Position numbers and translations under genes: made by a program. From SG8-41 sp963699525 (GTDB lineage Bacteria; Pseudomonadota; Gammaproteobacteria; Burkholderiales; SG8-41), in the NCBI GenBank assembly GCA_963699525.1, contig CAVOUI010000009.1, positions 310,001-374,000 of the forward strand: DNA of 64,000 nucleotides. The letters are read 5' to 3'. The notes under the pieces were generated by a model. The model searched no databases. It was not told the DNA's origin and was given only the letters and a program-made list of their open reading frames with translations. Each line of letters starts with the position of its first letter. Position 1 is the stretch's first letter. This document shows, in pieces, positions 17,661 to 27,721 of the stretch.

Positions 17661-18139
17661 TTCCGCGCTCCGCCCTCGGGACTGACCACCAGCGTCTGCC
17701 CGGTCTTGACCGCAGTCTCGTGCGCGCGCTTGACGGCGTCCGCGGCTTCCGGCGGCATGTAGTTCTCGTCGTGCTTCGCGAGCACCTCGCTCGCGGTGAA
17801 TACGCCGTCCGCGCCGACGCGGCCCTGGGCGACGACGCCTTTGCCCTCGCGGAAGAGGTCGGGCAGCGCGCCGCGGTAGACCACCGGGATGCTCTTCGCG
17901 GTATCGGTCACCAGGAAGCGCACCGTGAGCCCATCGGCCTGGCGCTTGACGCTGCCGGTCTCGACCATGCCCCCGATGCGGAACGTGCGGCCCTGCGGAG
18001 CCTCTTGGGCGGCGACCTGCGAAGGCGTGTAGAAGAAAACGAGGTTCTGCCGGAAGGCGGTCAGGACCAACGCGGCGGCCACCGCCAGCGCAACGAGTCC
18101 GCCCGCCACCATGGCGATGCGCTTCCGCCGCGGCTTCAT
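17657..18139 (-). CDS. ccmE: Heme chaperone CcmE
   Basis: A 160-residue membrane-anchored OB-fold protein that binds heme covalently through His123 in the KHDENYMPP motif and hands it to CcmF. The anchor is residues about 8-28 (IAMVAGGLVALAVAAALVL). VFFYTPSQV and RIGGMVETGSV are family signatures. Its start overlaps the ccmD stop and its stop overlaps the ccmF start, both by ATGA. Confidence 0.95.
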   Translation of the reverse strand: MKPRRKRIAMVAGGLVALAVAAALVLTAFRQNLVFFYTPSQVAAQEAPQGRTFRIGGMVETGSVKRQADGLTVRFLVTDTAKSIPVVYRGALPDLFREGKGVVAQGRVGADGVFTASEVLAKHDENYMPPEAADAVKRAHETAVKTGQTLVVSPEGGARK

Positions 18140-18309
18140 GGCCGGCCTCCCCTGGCGGGACCACGCAGGCCCTGCAACGCGTTACGTCTCCGGAACATCA
18201 GAAGAATCACCTCCAAGGCTATCAGACCGGCGGTCACGACGTACGATCCCCAAACGTAGAGCGCGTAGCCCCCCATCGCGAGGAAGTCGTGCCAGCTCCC
18301 CCAGTTCAT
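18136..18309 (-). CDS. ccmD: Heme exporter subunit CcmD
   Basis: A 57-residue single-helix protein. MNWGSWHDFLAMGGYALYVW is the CcmD signature, followed by a helix (YVVTAGLIALEVILLMF) and a basic tail. CcmD helps release holo-CcmE from the CcmABC complex. It overlaps both ccmC and ccmE by four bases. Confidence 0.92.
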   Translation of the reverse strand: MNWGSWHDFLAMGGYALYVWGSYVVTAGLIALEVILLMFRRRNALQGLRGPARGGRP

Positions 18310-19070
18310 CGTTTCGCCTCCCGGAATCCCGCAAGCCAGTCGGCGCCGTGCTCGCGCTCGAGGATGATCGAGCGCACCCGGTGCAGCACCGCCGCGATGC
18401 TGTACATCCATACTGCCAGCGCCATCAGCAGCATGCCGGTGAGCATCGTCGCCGCCATCGTCGGCGCACCGGTGAGGCTGACGGAGGCGCCCTGGTGCAG
18501 GGTGTTCCACCACTTGACCGAATAGTAGATGATCGGGACGTTGACGACACCCACCAGTGCGAGCACCGCGCCCGCGCGGTCGGCGCGACGCGGCTCGTCA
18601 ATTGCGGCCTGCAGCGCCATGAAGCCGAAATAGAGGAACAGCAGGATCAGCTCCGAGGTGAGCCGCGCGTCCCACACCCACCACGTGCCCCACGTGGGCT
18701 TGCCCCACAGCGACCCGGTCCACAGCGCGACAAAGGTGAAGAGCGCGCCGGTCGGGGCGAGCGCCGTCGCCATCATGTGGGAAAGCCGCGTGTTGAACAC
18801 CAGCCCAACGCCGGCCCAGAACGCCATCACCACGTAGATGAACATGGACATCCACGCGGCTGGCACGTGGATGAAGATGATGCGGTAGGCCTCGCCCTGC
18901 TGGTGGTCGGTGGGCGCGACGAGAAAGCTCACGTACAGGCCCGCGGCGCACAAAATCGCCGCCGCCCACGCAAACCAGGGAATCATGGCCCCGGCGAGGG
19001 GATAGAAGGTCTGCGGGGAGGCGTACTTGAACCAGTTGATGTTGCCGATGACGAGCGTCGGCTGGCTCAC
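18306..19070 (-). CDS. ccmC: Heme-handling membrane protein CcmC
   Basis: A 254-residue protein with six predicted helices. The WWD motif is WGTWWVWDARLTSELILL, with IIFIHVPAAWMSMFIYV supplying a periplasmic histidine loop; both hold heme while it is attached to CcmE. Separated from ccmB by 87 bp, unlike the tight spacing elsewhere in the cluster, so it may have extra transcription or mRNA processing there. Confidence 0.95.
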   Translation of the reverse strand: MSQPTLVIGNINWFKYASPQTFYPLAGAMIPWFAWAAAILCAAGLYVSFLVAPTDHQQGEAYRIIFIHVPAAWMSMFIYVVMAFWAGVGLVFNTRLSHMMATALAPTGALFTFVALWTGSLWGKPTWGTWWVWDARLTSELILLFLYFGFMALQAAIDEPRRADRAGAVLALVGVVNVPIIYYSVKWWNTLHQGASVSLTGAPTMAATMLTGMLLMALAVWMYSIAAVLHRVRSIILEREHGADWLAGFREAKR

Positions 19071-19157
19071 GGCAGCGGCTCCAGTAGTGTCTGTAATTGC
19101 AAGATGCGAATCATCCCTTACGTCACGCGTGCCGGCAACCCTCGGCGGGCAGGGGTC

Positions 19158-19826
19158 TTACTCCACGGAAATGCGCAGCGACGCCGCGATTGCCCACGGC
19201 GTGAAGACGGCCGCGAGCACGAGCAGCGCCGCAAGCAGCAGCAGGTGGGGCAGGGCGCTCAGCCCGGCGCCGGCGGCATCGAGCGCGCCCGCGCCGATGA
19301 TCAGCACCGGCACGTAGAGCGGCAGCACCAGCAGCGCGAGCAGCACGCCGCCGCCGCGCAGCCCCAGCGTCAACGCCGCACCGATCGCACCGATCAGGCT
19401 CAATACCGGCGTTCCGATGAGCAACGATAGCGCGAGCACGCCGAGAAGCGACTGATCCAGATCAAACTGGAGCGCGAGCACGGGCCCGATCGCCACCAGC
19501 GGCAGGCCCGAAGTGAGCCAGTGCGCCGCAACCTTGCCCGCGACGATCAGGCCGAGGGGCGTGGGGCTCAGCAGCATCTGCTCGAGGGCGCCATCGGCGA
19601 AATCGGCGGCGAAGAGTCGTGCGAGCGCGAGCATGCAGGAGAGAAGCGCGGCGACCCAGATCACCCCCGGAGCAATCGCGCGCAGCAAATTCGGCTCGGG
19701 CCCGACGCCGAACGGAAACAGGCTCACGACGATGACGAAGAAGAGCAGCACGGTGGCGAGATCGGACCGCCGGCGCAGCGCGAGCAGCAGGTCGCGGTGG
19801 ATCACGGCGCGCAGGACGGAGAGCAT
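19158..19826 (-). CDS. ccmB: Heme exporter membrane subunit CcmB
   Basis: A 222-residue ABC-transporter membrane subunit with about six helices. FPFGVGPEPNLLRAIAPGVIW and DGALEQMLLSPTPLGLI are CcmB signatures. With CcmA it drives release of holo-CcmE. ATG 19826 begins MLSVLRAVIHRDLLLALRRR and lies 7 bp after the ccmA stop; the open frame upstream is inside ccmA and is not used. Confidence 0.95.
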   Translation of the reverse strand: MLSVLRAVIHRDLLLALRRRSDLATVLLFFVIVVSLFPFGVGPEPNLLRAIAPGVIWVAALLSCMLALARLFAADFADGALEQMLLSPTPLGLIVAGKVAAHWLTSGLPLVAIGPVLALQFDLDQSLLGVLALSLLIGTPVLSLIGAIGAALTLGLRGGGVLLALLVLPLYVPVLIIGAGALDAAGAGLSALPHLLLLAALLVLAAVFTPWAIAASLRISVE

Positions 19827-19833
19827 CGTCAAG

Positions 19834-20481
19834 TCACCGGTCGAGGTTGATGTCGATTGCCGAGGGCGCCTCGATGCGGGCGTCCTGGTGGGTGGTGAGC
19901 ACCACCATGCCGCCGCGCGCGAGATGCTCGCCTGCCATCGACTGCACGAGGCCGATTCCCGCGGTATCGAGCGCCGCGAACGGCTCGTCGAGTATCCACA
20001 GGGTGGCCGCCTCGGCGACGGCAAGGCGCGCGAGCGCCGCCCGCCGGCGCTGGCCCTGAGAAAGCGCTCTCACCGGCAGCCGCTCTCGCCCCCCAAGCCC
20101 GAAGCGCACGAGGGCGGCGTGCACCCGGTCGTGAGAGACGGTAATTCCCCCGATGCGGGAAGCGAACGCAAGGTTTTCTTCCGGCGTGAGGTCATCCTTG
20201 AGCGCGTTGGCATGGCCGATGTAGAGGAGGTGCGCCCAGTATTCCTCGCGCAGCGCACGGATGTTCTGCCCCTTCCATCGCACTTCCCCGGCCGCGGGCA
20301 GCAGCAGGCCGCACAGCGCGCGCAACAGCGTAGTCTTGCCGCTGCCGTTGGCGCCGGTGACGCGCAGGAGTCCGCCCGGCGCGAGCGAGAAGCCGACGCC
20401 GCTGAAGAGCGTGCGGTCGCCCCGCGCTGCCTCGAGATCACGTGCTTCGAGCATGAATTCAGGTTGATCAGGGATGGCCAC
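19834..20481 (-). CDS. ccmA: Heme exporter ATP-binding subunit CcmA
   Basis: A 215-residue ABC ATPase. Walker A is GANGSGKTT at residues 43-51, the signature is ALSQGQRRRAALARL, Walker B is LWILDEPFAALD, and the switch histidine follows in LTTHQDA. First gene of the ccm cluster; its promoter should lie in the 114-bp gap before nsrR's 3' end, where I recognise no FNR box. Confidence 0.95.
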   Translation of the reverse strand: MAIPDQPEFMLEARDLEAARGDRTLFSGVGFSLAPGGLLRVTGANGSGKTTLLRALCGLLLPAAGEVRWKGQNIRALREEYWAHLLYIGHANALKDDLTPEENLAFASRIGGITVSHDRVHAALVRFGLGGRERLPVRALSQGQRRRAALARLAVAEAATLWILDEPFAALDTAGIGLVQSMAGEHLARGGMVVLTTHQDARIEAPSAIDINLDR

Positions 20482-20595
20482 CGACGCCCGGTGTCCGACG
20501 GCGCGGTGAAAGGGGGGTTACGCTACCACAGAAGCATCGGTTGCAGAAACGCGAATCGGGACGATGCCCTCCCGGCGCGCAACGGCGCGAGGCGG

Positions 20596-21048
20596 CTAGG
20601 TCGGCCGGACCGCGTCGCGAAATATCTTGCGGAGCTGTGCTTGCGGCTTCAGCAGGTCTTCCAGCGTCTGGTGGTCGAGGACCTCGAAAAACGCACTCAT
20701 GGCGCGTCCCAGAACTCCCTGCAGGGTGCAGGCAGACACAATCGGGCAGCTGCAGTGCCCCTGCTGGAAACACTCCACTACGGCAAAGTCTTCCTCCGCG
20801 CCGCGGACGACGGTGCCGATATTGATCTGCTCCGGCGCGCGGGCAAGCCGCATGCCGCCGCTCTTACCGCGCACCGTATCCACGTAGCCCTGCTGGGCGA
20901 GATGGTGGACGATTTTCATCAGGTGGTTCGCGGAGATGCCATAGGCGGTCGCGATGTCGCTTATGGTGGCCAGGCGGCTCTCCCGCTGTTGCACTCCCAG
21001 ATAGATGAGCACGCGCAGCGTGTAATCCGTGAATATCGTCAGGCGCAT
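20596..21048 (-). CDS. nsrR: Nitric-oxide-sensing Rrf2 repressor NsrR
   Basis: A 150-residue Rrf2-family regulator. The winged helix starts MRLTIFTDYTLRVLIYLG, with recognition helix region GISANHLMKIVHHL. The cluster region ECFQQGHCSCPIVSAC gives Cys93, Cys99, Cys101 and Cys107; three of these match the [4Fe-4S] ligands of NsrR. ATG 21048 was chosen over an upstream in-frame ATG because family members begin MRLT. It is divergent from narK1, and an NsrR-type box lies in the gap, so it probably represses narK1 and itself until NO nitrosylates the cluster. Confidence 0.9.
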   Translation of the reverse strand: MRLTIFTDYTLRVLIYLGVQQRESRLATISDIATAYGISANHLMKIVHHLAQQGYVDTVRGKSGGMRLARAPEQINIGTVVRGAEEDFAVVECFQQGHCSCPIVSACTLQGVLGRAMSAFFEVLDHQTLEDLLKPQAQLRKIFRDAVRPT

Positions 21049-21135
21049 GATCGGCTCGGCAAAAGAGCATTTCGCCCGCCAGGCAAGGCGCACCGGCGGG
21101 CTGAACAGCTCCAATATTATTAGACCGATATCTAA

Positions 21136-21158
21136 AAGATGGATAGGAAATACATCTT
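21136..21158. promoter_or_regulatory. NsrR-type operator in the nsrR-narK1 gap
   Basis: AAGATGGATAGGAAATACATCTT, an inverted repeat close to the NsrR consensus (AAGATGYATTT half-sites). It sits 4 bp from the FNR box, so NsrR could block FNR or polymerase at both promoters. Confidence 0.7.
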
Positions 21159-21161
21159 CAA

Positions 21162-21175
21162 TTGACCTAGATCAA
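21162..21175. promoter_or_regulatory. FNR box of the narK1K2GHJI operon
   Basis: TTGAC-CTAG-ATCAA. Its centre plus 41.5 predicts a start near 21210, and TTTAAC at 21196-21201 fits as the -10. Classic class II FNR promoter. I did not find a clear NarL heptamer cluster. Confidence 0.8.
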
Positions 21176-21236
21176 ACCGGGCCGATGCCTCCCCCTTTAA
21201 CGTTCGTTCTGGACATCCGGCGCGAAAGGGCGGGCG

Positions 21237-22502
21237 ATGGCATCGGCGCGGCACAAGCAGTGGTCGGTGGTGGCGGCGAGCACGATCGCGTTCACGGTTT
21301 GTTTCATGGTGTGGATGATGTTTGCCGTCATCGGCATCCCCATCAAGGAGACCCTGGCCCTCAACGAAACGCAATTCGGGATACTGGTGGCGATGCCGGT
21401 TCTCACCGGCTCGCTGATCCGCCTGCCGCTGGGCATGTGGACCGACAAATTCGGCGGGCGCATCGTGTTTTTCGTACTGATGCTGTCCACGGTGGTTCCG
21501 ATCTGGCTGATTTCCCGTGCGAGCGAGTTCTGGCATTTCCTCGTGACCGGCCTGTTCGTAGGCGTCGCGGGCGGCTCGTTCACGGTCGGCATCGCCTACT
21601 GCGCGCGCTGGTTCCCGAAACACCGCCAAGGCCTTGCCATGGGGATATTCGGCGTCGGCAATACCGGGGCGGCGGTGACCAAGCTCGTCGCGCCGACCAT
21701 CGTGGTGGCCTTTGGCTGGGCGATGGTGCCGCAGGTGTATGCCGTGCTCATGCTGGTGACGGCCGTGCTCTTCTGGTTCTTCACTTACACCGACGAGCTG
21801 CATACCGAGTCCGCGTCCCAGGTTACGGTCAGGGAACAGTTGACGGCGCTGACGGACCCGAGGGTGTGGAGATATAGCCAGTATTATTCGATCGTCTTCG
21901 GCGGCTACGTGGCGCTGTCGCTGTGGATGACCAAGTACTACATCTCCGAGTACGGTTTCGACATCCGGCTGGCGGCCCTGCTGGCCGCCGGTTTCAGCAT
22001 ACCCGGAGGCCTGCTGCGCGCGATCGGCGGCTGGTTCGCCGACAAGTACGGCGCGCATACCGTCACCTGGTGGGTGCTGTGGGTCGGCCTGGTGTGCCTG
22101 TTCTTCCTGTCCTACCCGCAGACCGAATTCACCGTGCATACCGTGTCCGGCCCGAAGCACTTTCATGTCGGGCTCAATCCGACCCTGTTCACCATCATCA
22201 TGTTCACCATGGGGATTGCCTTCGCCATAGGCAAGGCCTCGGTCTTCAAGTACATCTCCGACGACTATCCGGGCAACATCGGCGTGGTATCCGGCGTCGT
22301 GGGCCTCGCGGGCGGCATGGGCGGTTTCATCCTGCCCATCATGTTCGGCGCGCTGGTCGACCTGACGGGCGTGCGTTCCTCGGCCTTCATGCTGATGTTC
22401 GGCATCGTATGGGTGTCCCTGATGTGGATGTACTTCACCGAGGTGCGGCCGTTCGGCGCGGAGCAGAGCCGGCAGCATCCCGAACCCACGCACTTTTCCT
22501 GA
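21237..22502 (+). CDS. narK1: Nitrate/nitrite transporter, NarK1 type
   Basis: A 421-residue MFS protein with 12 predicted helices. NarK signatures are FAVIGIPIKETLALNETQFG, RLPLGMWTDKFGGR (substrate-binding Arg and the MFS loop), GNTGAAVTKLVAP and the second-half GNIGVVSGVVGLAGGMGGF. Type I NarK is thought to import nitrate by proton symport and start respiration. First gene of the nitrate operon, 31 bp before narK2. ATG 21237 follows a GGGCGGGCG stretch; an AAAGGGCGGGCG ribosome site is plausible. Confidence 0.93.
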   Translation: MASARHKQWSVVAASTIAFTVCFMVWMMFAVIGIPIKETLALNETQFGILVAMPVLTGSLIRLPLGMWTDKFGGRIVFFVLMLSTVVPIWLISRASEFWHFLVTGLFVGVAGGSFTVGIAYCARWFPKHRQGLAMGIFGVGNTGAAVTKLVAPTIVVAFGWAMVPQVYAVLMLVTAVLFWFFTYTDELHTESASQVTVREQLTALTDPRVWRYSQYYSIVFGGYVALSLWMTKYYISEYGFDIRLAALLAAGFSIPGGLLRAIGGWFADKYGAHTVTWWVLWVGLVCLFFLSYPQTEFTVHTVSGPKHFHVGLNPTLFTIIMFTMGIAFAIGKASVFKYISDDYPGNIGVVSGVVGLAGGMGGFILPIMFGALVDLTGVRSSAFMLMFGIVWVSLMWMYFTEVRPFGAEQSRQHPEPTHFS

Positions 22503-22533
22503 TCCTCCGCCGACCAACGAAGAGGGACGAGCC

Positions 22534-23949
22534 ATGCCAACGGATACGACGACTGCCGCCAAGCCCGGCCGGGTGCTGACCGTCTGGACGCCGGAAGACA
22601 AGGCGTTCTGGGAGCAGGAGGGCAGGGCGATCGCCAACATCAACCTGTGGATCTCGATGCCGGCGCTGTTCCTGGCGTTCGCGGTGTGGCAGTTGTGGAG
22701 CGTCGTGGCGGTGAACCTGCCCGTGCTCGGTTTCAAGTTCACGCCCAATGAGCTGTTCTGGCTGGCCGCGGCGCCAGGGCTCTCGGGCGCCACGCTGCGC
22801 ATCTTCTACTCCTTCATGGTGCCGGTATTCGGCGGCCGGCGCTGGACCGCGTTCTCGACCGCCACGCTGCTGATCCCGGCGATCGGCATCGGGATCGCAA
22901 TCCAGGATCCCGCGACAAGCTATTCGACGCTGCTCGTGCTCGCGCTGCTGTGCGGATTTGGCGGCGGGAACTTTGCCTCGAGCATGGCGAACATCAATTT
23001 CTTCTTTCCCAAGGAGCGCAAAGGCTCGGCGCTCGGCCTCAACGCGGGCCTGGGCAACCTCGGCGTCTCGGCGGTGCAGTTCCTCGCGCCGCTGGTGGTC
23101 GCCGCGGGGGTGTACGGGCCGCTGGCCGGGGCGCCGCAGACCATCGTCACCGCCGCCGGCCAGACGGCGCAAATCTGGGCGCAGAACGCCGCGTTCGTAT
23201 GGGTGCCTTTCATCATCCTCGCCTCGATCGCGGCGTGGTTCGGCATGAACGACATCGCCGATGCCAAGGCATCGTTCCGCGAGCAGTCGGTGATCTTCCG
23301 GCGCAAGCACAACTGGCTGATGTGCTGGCTCTACCTCGGCACCTTCGGCTCGTTCATCGGCTACTCGGCGGGCTTTCCGCTGCTGATCAAGTCGCAGTTC
23401 CCGGGCGTCAATCCACTTCATTTTGCGTGGCTCGGGCCGCTGGTGGGCGCAGTCGTGCGGCCGTTCGGCGGCTGGCTGTCCGACAAGCTCGGCGGCGCCG
23501 TGGTGACGTTCTGGAACTTCATCGTCATGGCCCTCGCGGTCGTCGGCGTCCTCTACTTCCTGCCCTCGGGCGGTGCGGGCGGGAGCTTCGCCGGCTTCTT
23601 CGCCTGCTTCATGGTGCTCTTTCTCACCACCGGCATCGGCAACGGCTCGACGTTCCGCATGATCCCCGTGATCTTCCTCACCGAGCGCACCCGCGATGCA
23701 GCAGGCAAGGGCGAGGCCGCGCAGGAGCAGGCGGTAAGAGACGCCAACAAGGAGGCCGCGGCGGTGCTCGGCTTCACCTCCGCTTTCGCGGCCTACGGCG
23801 GGTTCTTCATCCCGAAGAGCTACGGGACCTCGATCTCGGCGACGGGCGGGCCCGAGGCCGCGCTCTACGTGTTCATCGCGTTCTACGTGACCTGCATCGC
23901 GATCACGTGGTGGTACTACGCGCGCCGGAACGCCGAGATGCCCTGCTGA
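22534..23949 (+). CDS. narK2: Nitrate/nitrite antiporter, NarK2 type
   Basis: A 471-residue MFS protein. The N-terminal TVWTPEDKAFWEQEGRAIA is typical of type II NarK. Signature helices contain RIFYSFMVPVFGGRRW and GLNAGLGNLGVSAVQF in the first half, and VRPFGGWLSDKLGGAVVT and GNGSTFRMIPVIF in the second. Type II proteins exchange nitrate for nitrite. The narK1-narK2 pair before narG matches the arrangement in denitrifiers such as Paracoccus (fused) and Pseudomonas (separate). 13 bp to narG, with AAGGAGG in between. Confidence 0.94.
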   Translation: MPTDTTTAAKPGRVLTVWTPEDKAFWEQEGRAIANINLWISMPALFLAFAVWQLWSVVAVNLPVLGFKFTPNELFWLAAAPGLSGATLRIFYSFMVPVFGGRRWTAFSTATLLIPAIGIGIAIQDPATSYSTLLVLALLCGFGGGNFASSMANINFFFPKERKGSALGLNAGLGNLGVSAVQFLAPLVVAAGVYGPLAGAPQTIVTAAGQTAQIWAQNAAFVWVPFIILASIAAWFGMNDIADAKASFREQSVIFRRKHNWLMCWLYLGTFGSFIGYSAGFPLLIKSQFPGVNPLHFAWLGPLVGAVVRPFGGWLSDKLGGAVVTFWNFIVMALAVVGVLYFLPSGGAGGSFAGFFACFMVLFLTTGIGNGSTFRMIPVIFLTERTRDAAGKGEAAQEQAVRDANKEAAAVLGFTSAFAAYGGFFIPKSYGTSISATGGPEAALYVFIAFYVTCIAITWWYYARRNAEMPC

Positions 23950-23962
23950 AGGAGGCGTCCGT

Positions 23963-26900
23963 ATGAGCCATTTCCTCGACCGCATGATGTTCTTCACCCA
24001 GGCGCGCGAGCCGTTCGCGCAGGGGCACGGCGAAACGCGCAAGGAGGACCGCACCTGGGAGGAGGGCTACCGCCTGCGCTGGCAGCACGACAAGATCGTG
24101 CGCTCCACGCACGGCGTGAACTGCACCGGCTCGTGCAGCTGGAAGATCTACGTCAAGGGCGGCGTGGTGACGTGGGAGACGCAGCAGACCGACTACCCGC
24201 GCACGCGCCCCGACATGCCCAACCACGAGCCGCGCGGCTGCTCGCGGGGCGCCTCCTACAGCTGGTATCTCTACAGCGCGAACCGCCTCAAGTATCCGAT
24301 GGTGCGCGGGCGCCTGGCGCGGCTGTGGCGCGCGGCGCGCAATTCGCTCGACCCGGTGGCGGCGTGGGCCTCCATCGTCGAGGACCCCGCGAAAGCGAAG
24401 GACTACAAGTCCATCCGCGGGCGCGGCGGCTTCGTGCGCTCGAGCTGGGACGAGGTGAACGAGCTGATCGCCGCGGCGAACGTTTACACGATCAAGCGCT
24501 ACGGTCCGGACCGCGTGATCGGCTTCTCGCCGATTCCCGCGATGTCCATGGTGTCGTACGCCGCCGGCAGCCGCTACCTCTCGCTCATCGGCGGCGTGTG
24601 CATGAGCTTCTACGACTGGTACTGCGATCTCCCGCCGTCCTCGCCCCAGACCTGGGGCGAGCAGACCGACGTGCCGGAGTCGGCCGACTGGTACAACTCC
24701 GCGTTCATCATCGCGTGGGGCTCGAACGTGCCGCAGACGCGCACGCCCGACGCGCATTTCTTCACCGAGGCGCGCTACAACGGCACCAAGACCGTGGCGG
24801 TGACGCCCGACTATTCGGAAGTCGCCAAGCTCTCCGACATCTGGATGCATCCGCGGCAGGGCACCGACGCCGCGCTCGGCATGGCGATGGGCCACGTGAT
24901 CCTCAGGGAGTGCTTCGTCGACCGCCAGGTCCCGTACTTCGATGATTACTGCCGGCGCTACACCGACATGCCGCTTCTCGTCAGGCTCGTGAAGCGGGGC
25001 GACCGCTTCGTGCCCGATCGCTACCTGCGCGCTTCGGATTTCGCGGACCGGCTCGGCCAGGCCAACAACCCGGAATGGAAGACCGTCGGCATCGACGAGA
25101 CGACCGGCCAACCGGTGGCGCCGCAGGGCTCCATCGGTTATCGCTGGGGACAGCAGGTCGAAGGCGACCTCGGCAAGTGGAACCTGGAGCAGAAGAACGG
25201 CGCGGGCGGCGCCGACGTCAAGCTCGCGCTGTCGCTCATCGGGCGCCGCGACGAGGTCGCGCCCGTCGCGTTCCCGTACTTCGGCGGCATCGCCCACGAG
25301 CACTTCCGCTCGAACGACCAGAAGACGGATGTCCTCGTGCGCAACGTCCCGGTGAAGAAGGTGAAGCTCGCCGACGGGGAGGCGACCGTCGCCACGGTCT
25401 TCGATCTGGTGTGCGCCAACTACGGCGTGGATCGCGGACTCGGCGGCAACTGCGCGCGCTCGCTGGACGACGACGTGCCCTACACGCCGAAGTGGCAGGA
25501 AGCGATCACCGGGGTGAAGAGCGAGCAGGCGATCGCGGTGGCGCGCCAGTTCGCGGAGACCGCGGAGAAGACGCAACGGCCGCGCCATGATCATCATCGG
25601 CGCGGCGATGAACCACTGGTATCACCAGGACATGAACTACCGCGCGTGCATCAACATGCTGATGCTGTGCGGCTGCGTCGGCCAGTCCGGCGGCGGCTGG
25701 GCCCACTACGTGGGGCAGGAGAAGCTGCGGCCGCAGACGGGCTGGACCGCGCTCGCGTTCGCGCTCGACTGGGCGCGGCCGCCGCGGCAGATGAACTCAA
25801 CCTCGTTCTTCTACAGCCACACCGACCAGTGGCGCTACGAGCAGCTGAAGGTGCCCGAGATCCTCTCGCCGCTCGCCGACGCGGCGCGCTATCCGGGCAG
25901 CCTCATTGACTTCAACGTGCGCGCCGAGCGCATGGGCTGGCTGCCTTCCGCGCCGCAGTTCGCTGCCAATCCGCTGCAGGTGGCGAAAGACGCCGCGGCT
26001 GCGGGCATGGAGCCGAAGGACTACGTCGCGAAGAAGCTGAAAGACGGCTCGCTCAAGCTCTCGTGCGAGGACCCCGACAACCCCGTCAACTTCCCGCGCA
26101 ATCTGTTCGTCTGGCGCTCGAACCTGCTGGGTTCCTCGGGCAAGGGCCACGAGTACTTCCTCAAGCATTTCGTGGGCGCCCAGCACGGCGTGCAGGGCGC
26201 GGACCTCGGCGCGACCGGCGGCGCGAAGCCCCAGGAGGTCGTCTGGCGCGACCCCGCGCCGGAAGGCAAGCTCGACCTGCTGGTGACGCTCGACTTCCGC
26301 ATGTCCACGACCTGTCTCTACTCGGACGTCGTGCTGCCGACGGCGACGTGGTACGAGAAGAACGACCTCAACACCTCCGACATGCACCCCTTCATCCACC
26401 CGCTGTCCGCGGCGGTGGACCCGGTGTGGCTCACGAAGAGCGACTGGGACATCTACAAGGGCATCGCGAAGAAGTTCTCGGAGATCGCGGCCGGCCATCT
26501 CGGCGTCGAGAAGGACGTCGTGCTGGTGCCGCTCATGCACGACACCCCGGGCGAGCTCGCCCAGCCGCTCGACGTCAAGGACTGGAAGAAGGGCGAGTGC
26601 GACCTGGTTCCCGGCAAGACGGCGCCGCAGATCGTGGTGGTCGAGCGCGACTTCCCCAACACCTATCGGCGCTTCACCGCGCTCGGGCCGCTCATGAAAA
26701 AGCTCGGCAACGGCGGCAAGGGCATCAACTGGAATACCGAGAAGGAAGTGGATGCGCTGGCCGGGCTCAACTACGCCGTGACCGAGGACGGCCCCACGAA
26801 GGGACTGCCTCGCATCGAGACCGATATCGACGCGGCGGAGGTCATCCTGTCGCTCGCGCCGGAAACCAACGGCGCAGTGGCGGTCAAGGCCTGGCAGGCG

Positions 26901-27710
26901 CTCGGCAAGATCACCGGGCGCGACCACCTGCACCTCGCCGAGACGCGCGAGGACGAGAAGATCCGCTTCCGCGACGTGCTGGCGCAGCCGCGCAAGATCA
27001 TCAGCTCGCCCACGTGGTCCGGCATCGAGAGCGAGCACGTGAGCTACAACGCGGGCTACACCAACGTGCACGAGCTGATTCCGTGGCGCACGTTGACCGG
27101 CCGGCAGCAGTTCTACCAGGACCACCTGTGGATGCGCGACTTCGGCGAGGCGCTGTGCGTCTACCGGCCGCCGGTCGACACGCGGGCCGTCGCGCCGATG
27201 ATGGGCAAGCGCCCCAACGGCAACCCCGAGGTGGTGCTCAACTTCATCACCCCGCACCAGAAGTGGGGCATCCACTCGACCTACACCGACAACCTGCTGA
27301 TGCTGACGCTCTCGCGCGGCGGCCCGATCGTCTGGCTGTCGGAGACCGACGCGAAGAAGGCCGGCATCGAGGACAACGACTGGATCGAGCTCTACAACGT
27401 GAACGGCGCCATCACCGCGCGCGCCGTCGTTTCCCAGCGCGTGAACCCGGGCATGTGCCTGATGTATCACGCACAGGAGAAGATCGTGAACGTGCCCGGT
27501 TCCGAGATCACGCACGCACGCGGCGGCATCCACAACTCGGTGACGCGCGCGGTGGTGAAGCCCACGCACATGATCGGCGGCTACGCGCAACTGTCCTACG
27601 GGTTCAACTACCACGGCACCGTCGGCTCGAACCGCGACGAGTTCGTGATCGTGCGCAAGATGGCCAAGGTCGACTGGATGGACGTCCCGTCGGCCGCGGC
27701 CGCGAAGTGA
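23963..27710 (+). CDS. narG: Respiratory nitrate reductase alpha subunit, frameshifted
   Basis: About 1,248 residues after removing one extra base near 25578 (frame one ends ETAEKTQ, frame two resumes AMIIIGAAMNHWYHQDMNYR). The FS0 cluster ligands are His50, Cys54, Cys58 (STHGVNCTGSCSW) and Cys93 (EPRGCSRGAS). The Mo-bisMGD aspartate is Asp263 in IAWGSNVPQTRTPDAHF. It reduces nitrate to nitrite on the cytoplasmic face of the inner membrane with NarH and NarI. Length equals the E. coli enzyme. The break is a single C insertion in ACGCAACGGC; all motifs on both sides are intact, so a sequence error is more likely than inactivation. Confidence 0.95.
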
Positions 27711-27721
27711 GGAGGACAGCC

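Noticed and set aside
19452..19465. FNR-like sequence CTGATCCAGATCAA
   Set aside because: Inside the middle of ccmB with one mismatched half-site and no promoter or gene start near it.
25560..25600. Two separate nitrate reductase alpha genes or programmed frameshift in narG
   Set aside because: Removing one C restores a single full-length NarG; no slippery heptamer or downstream structure was evident.
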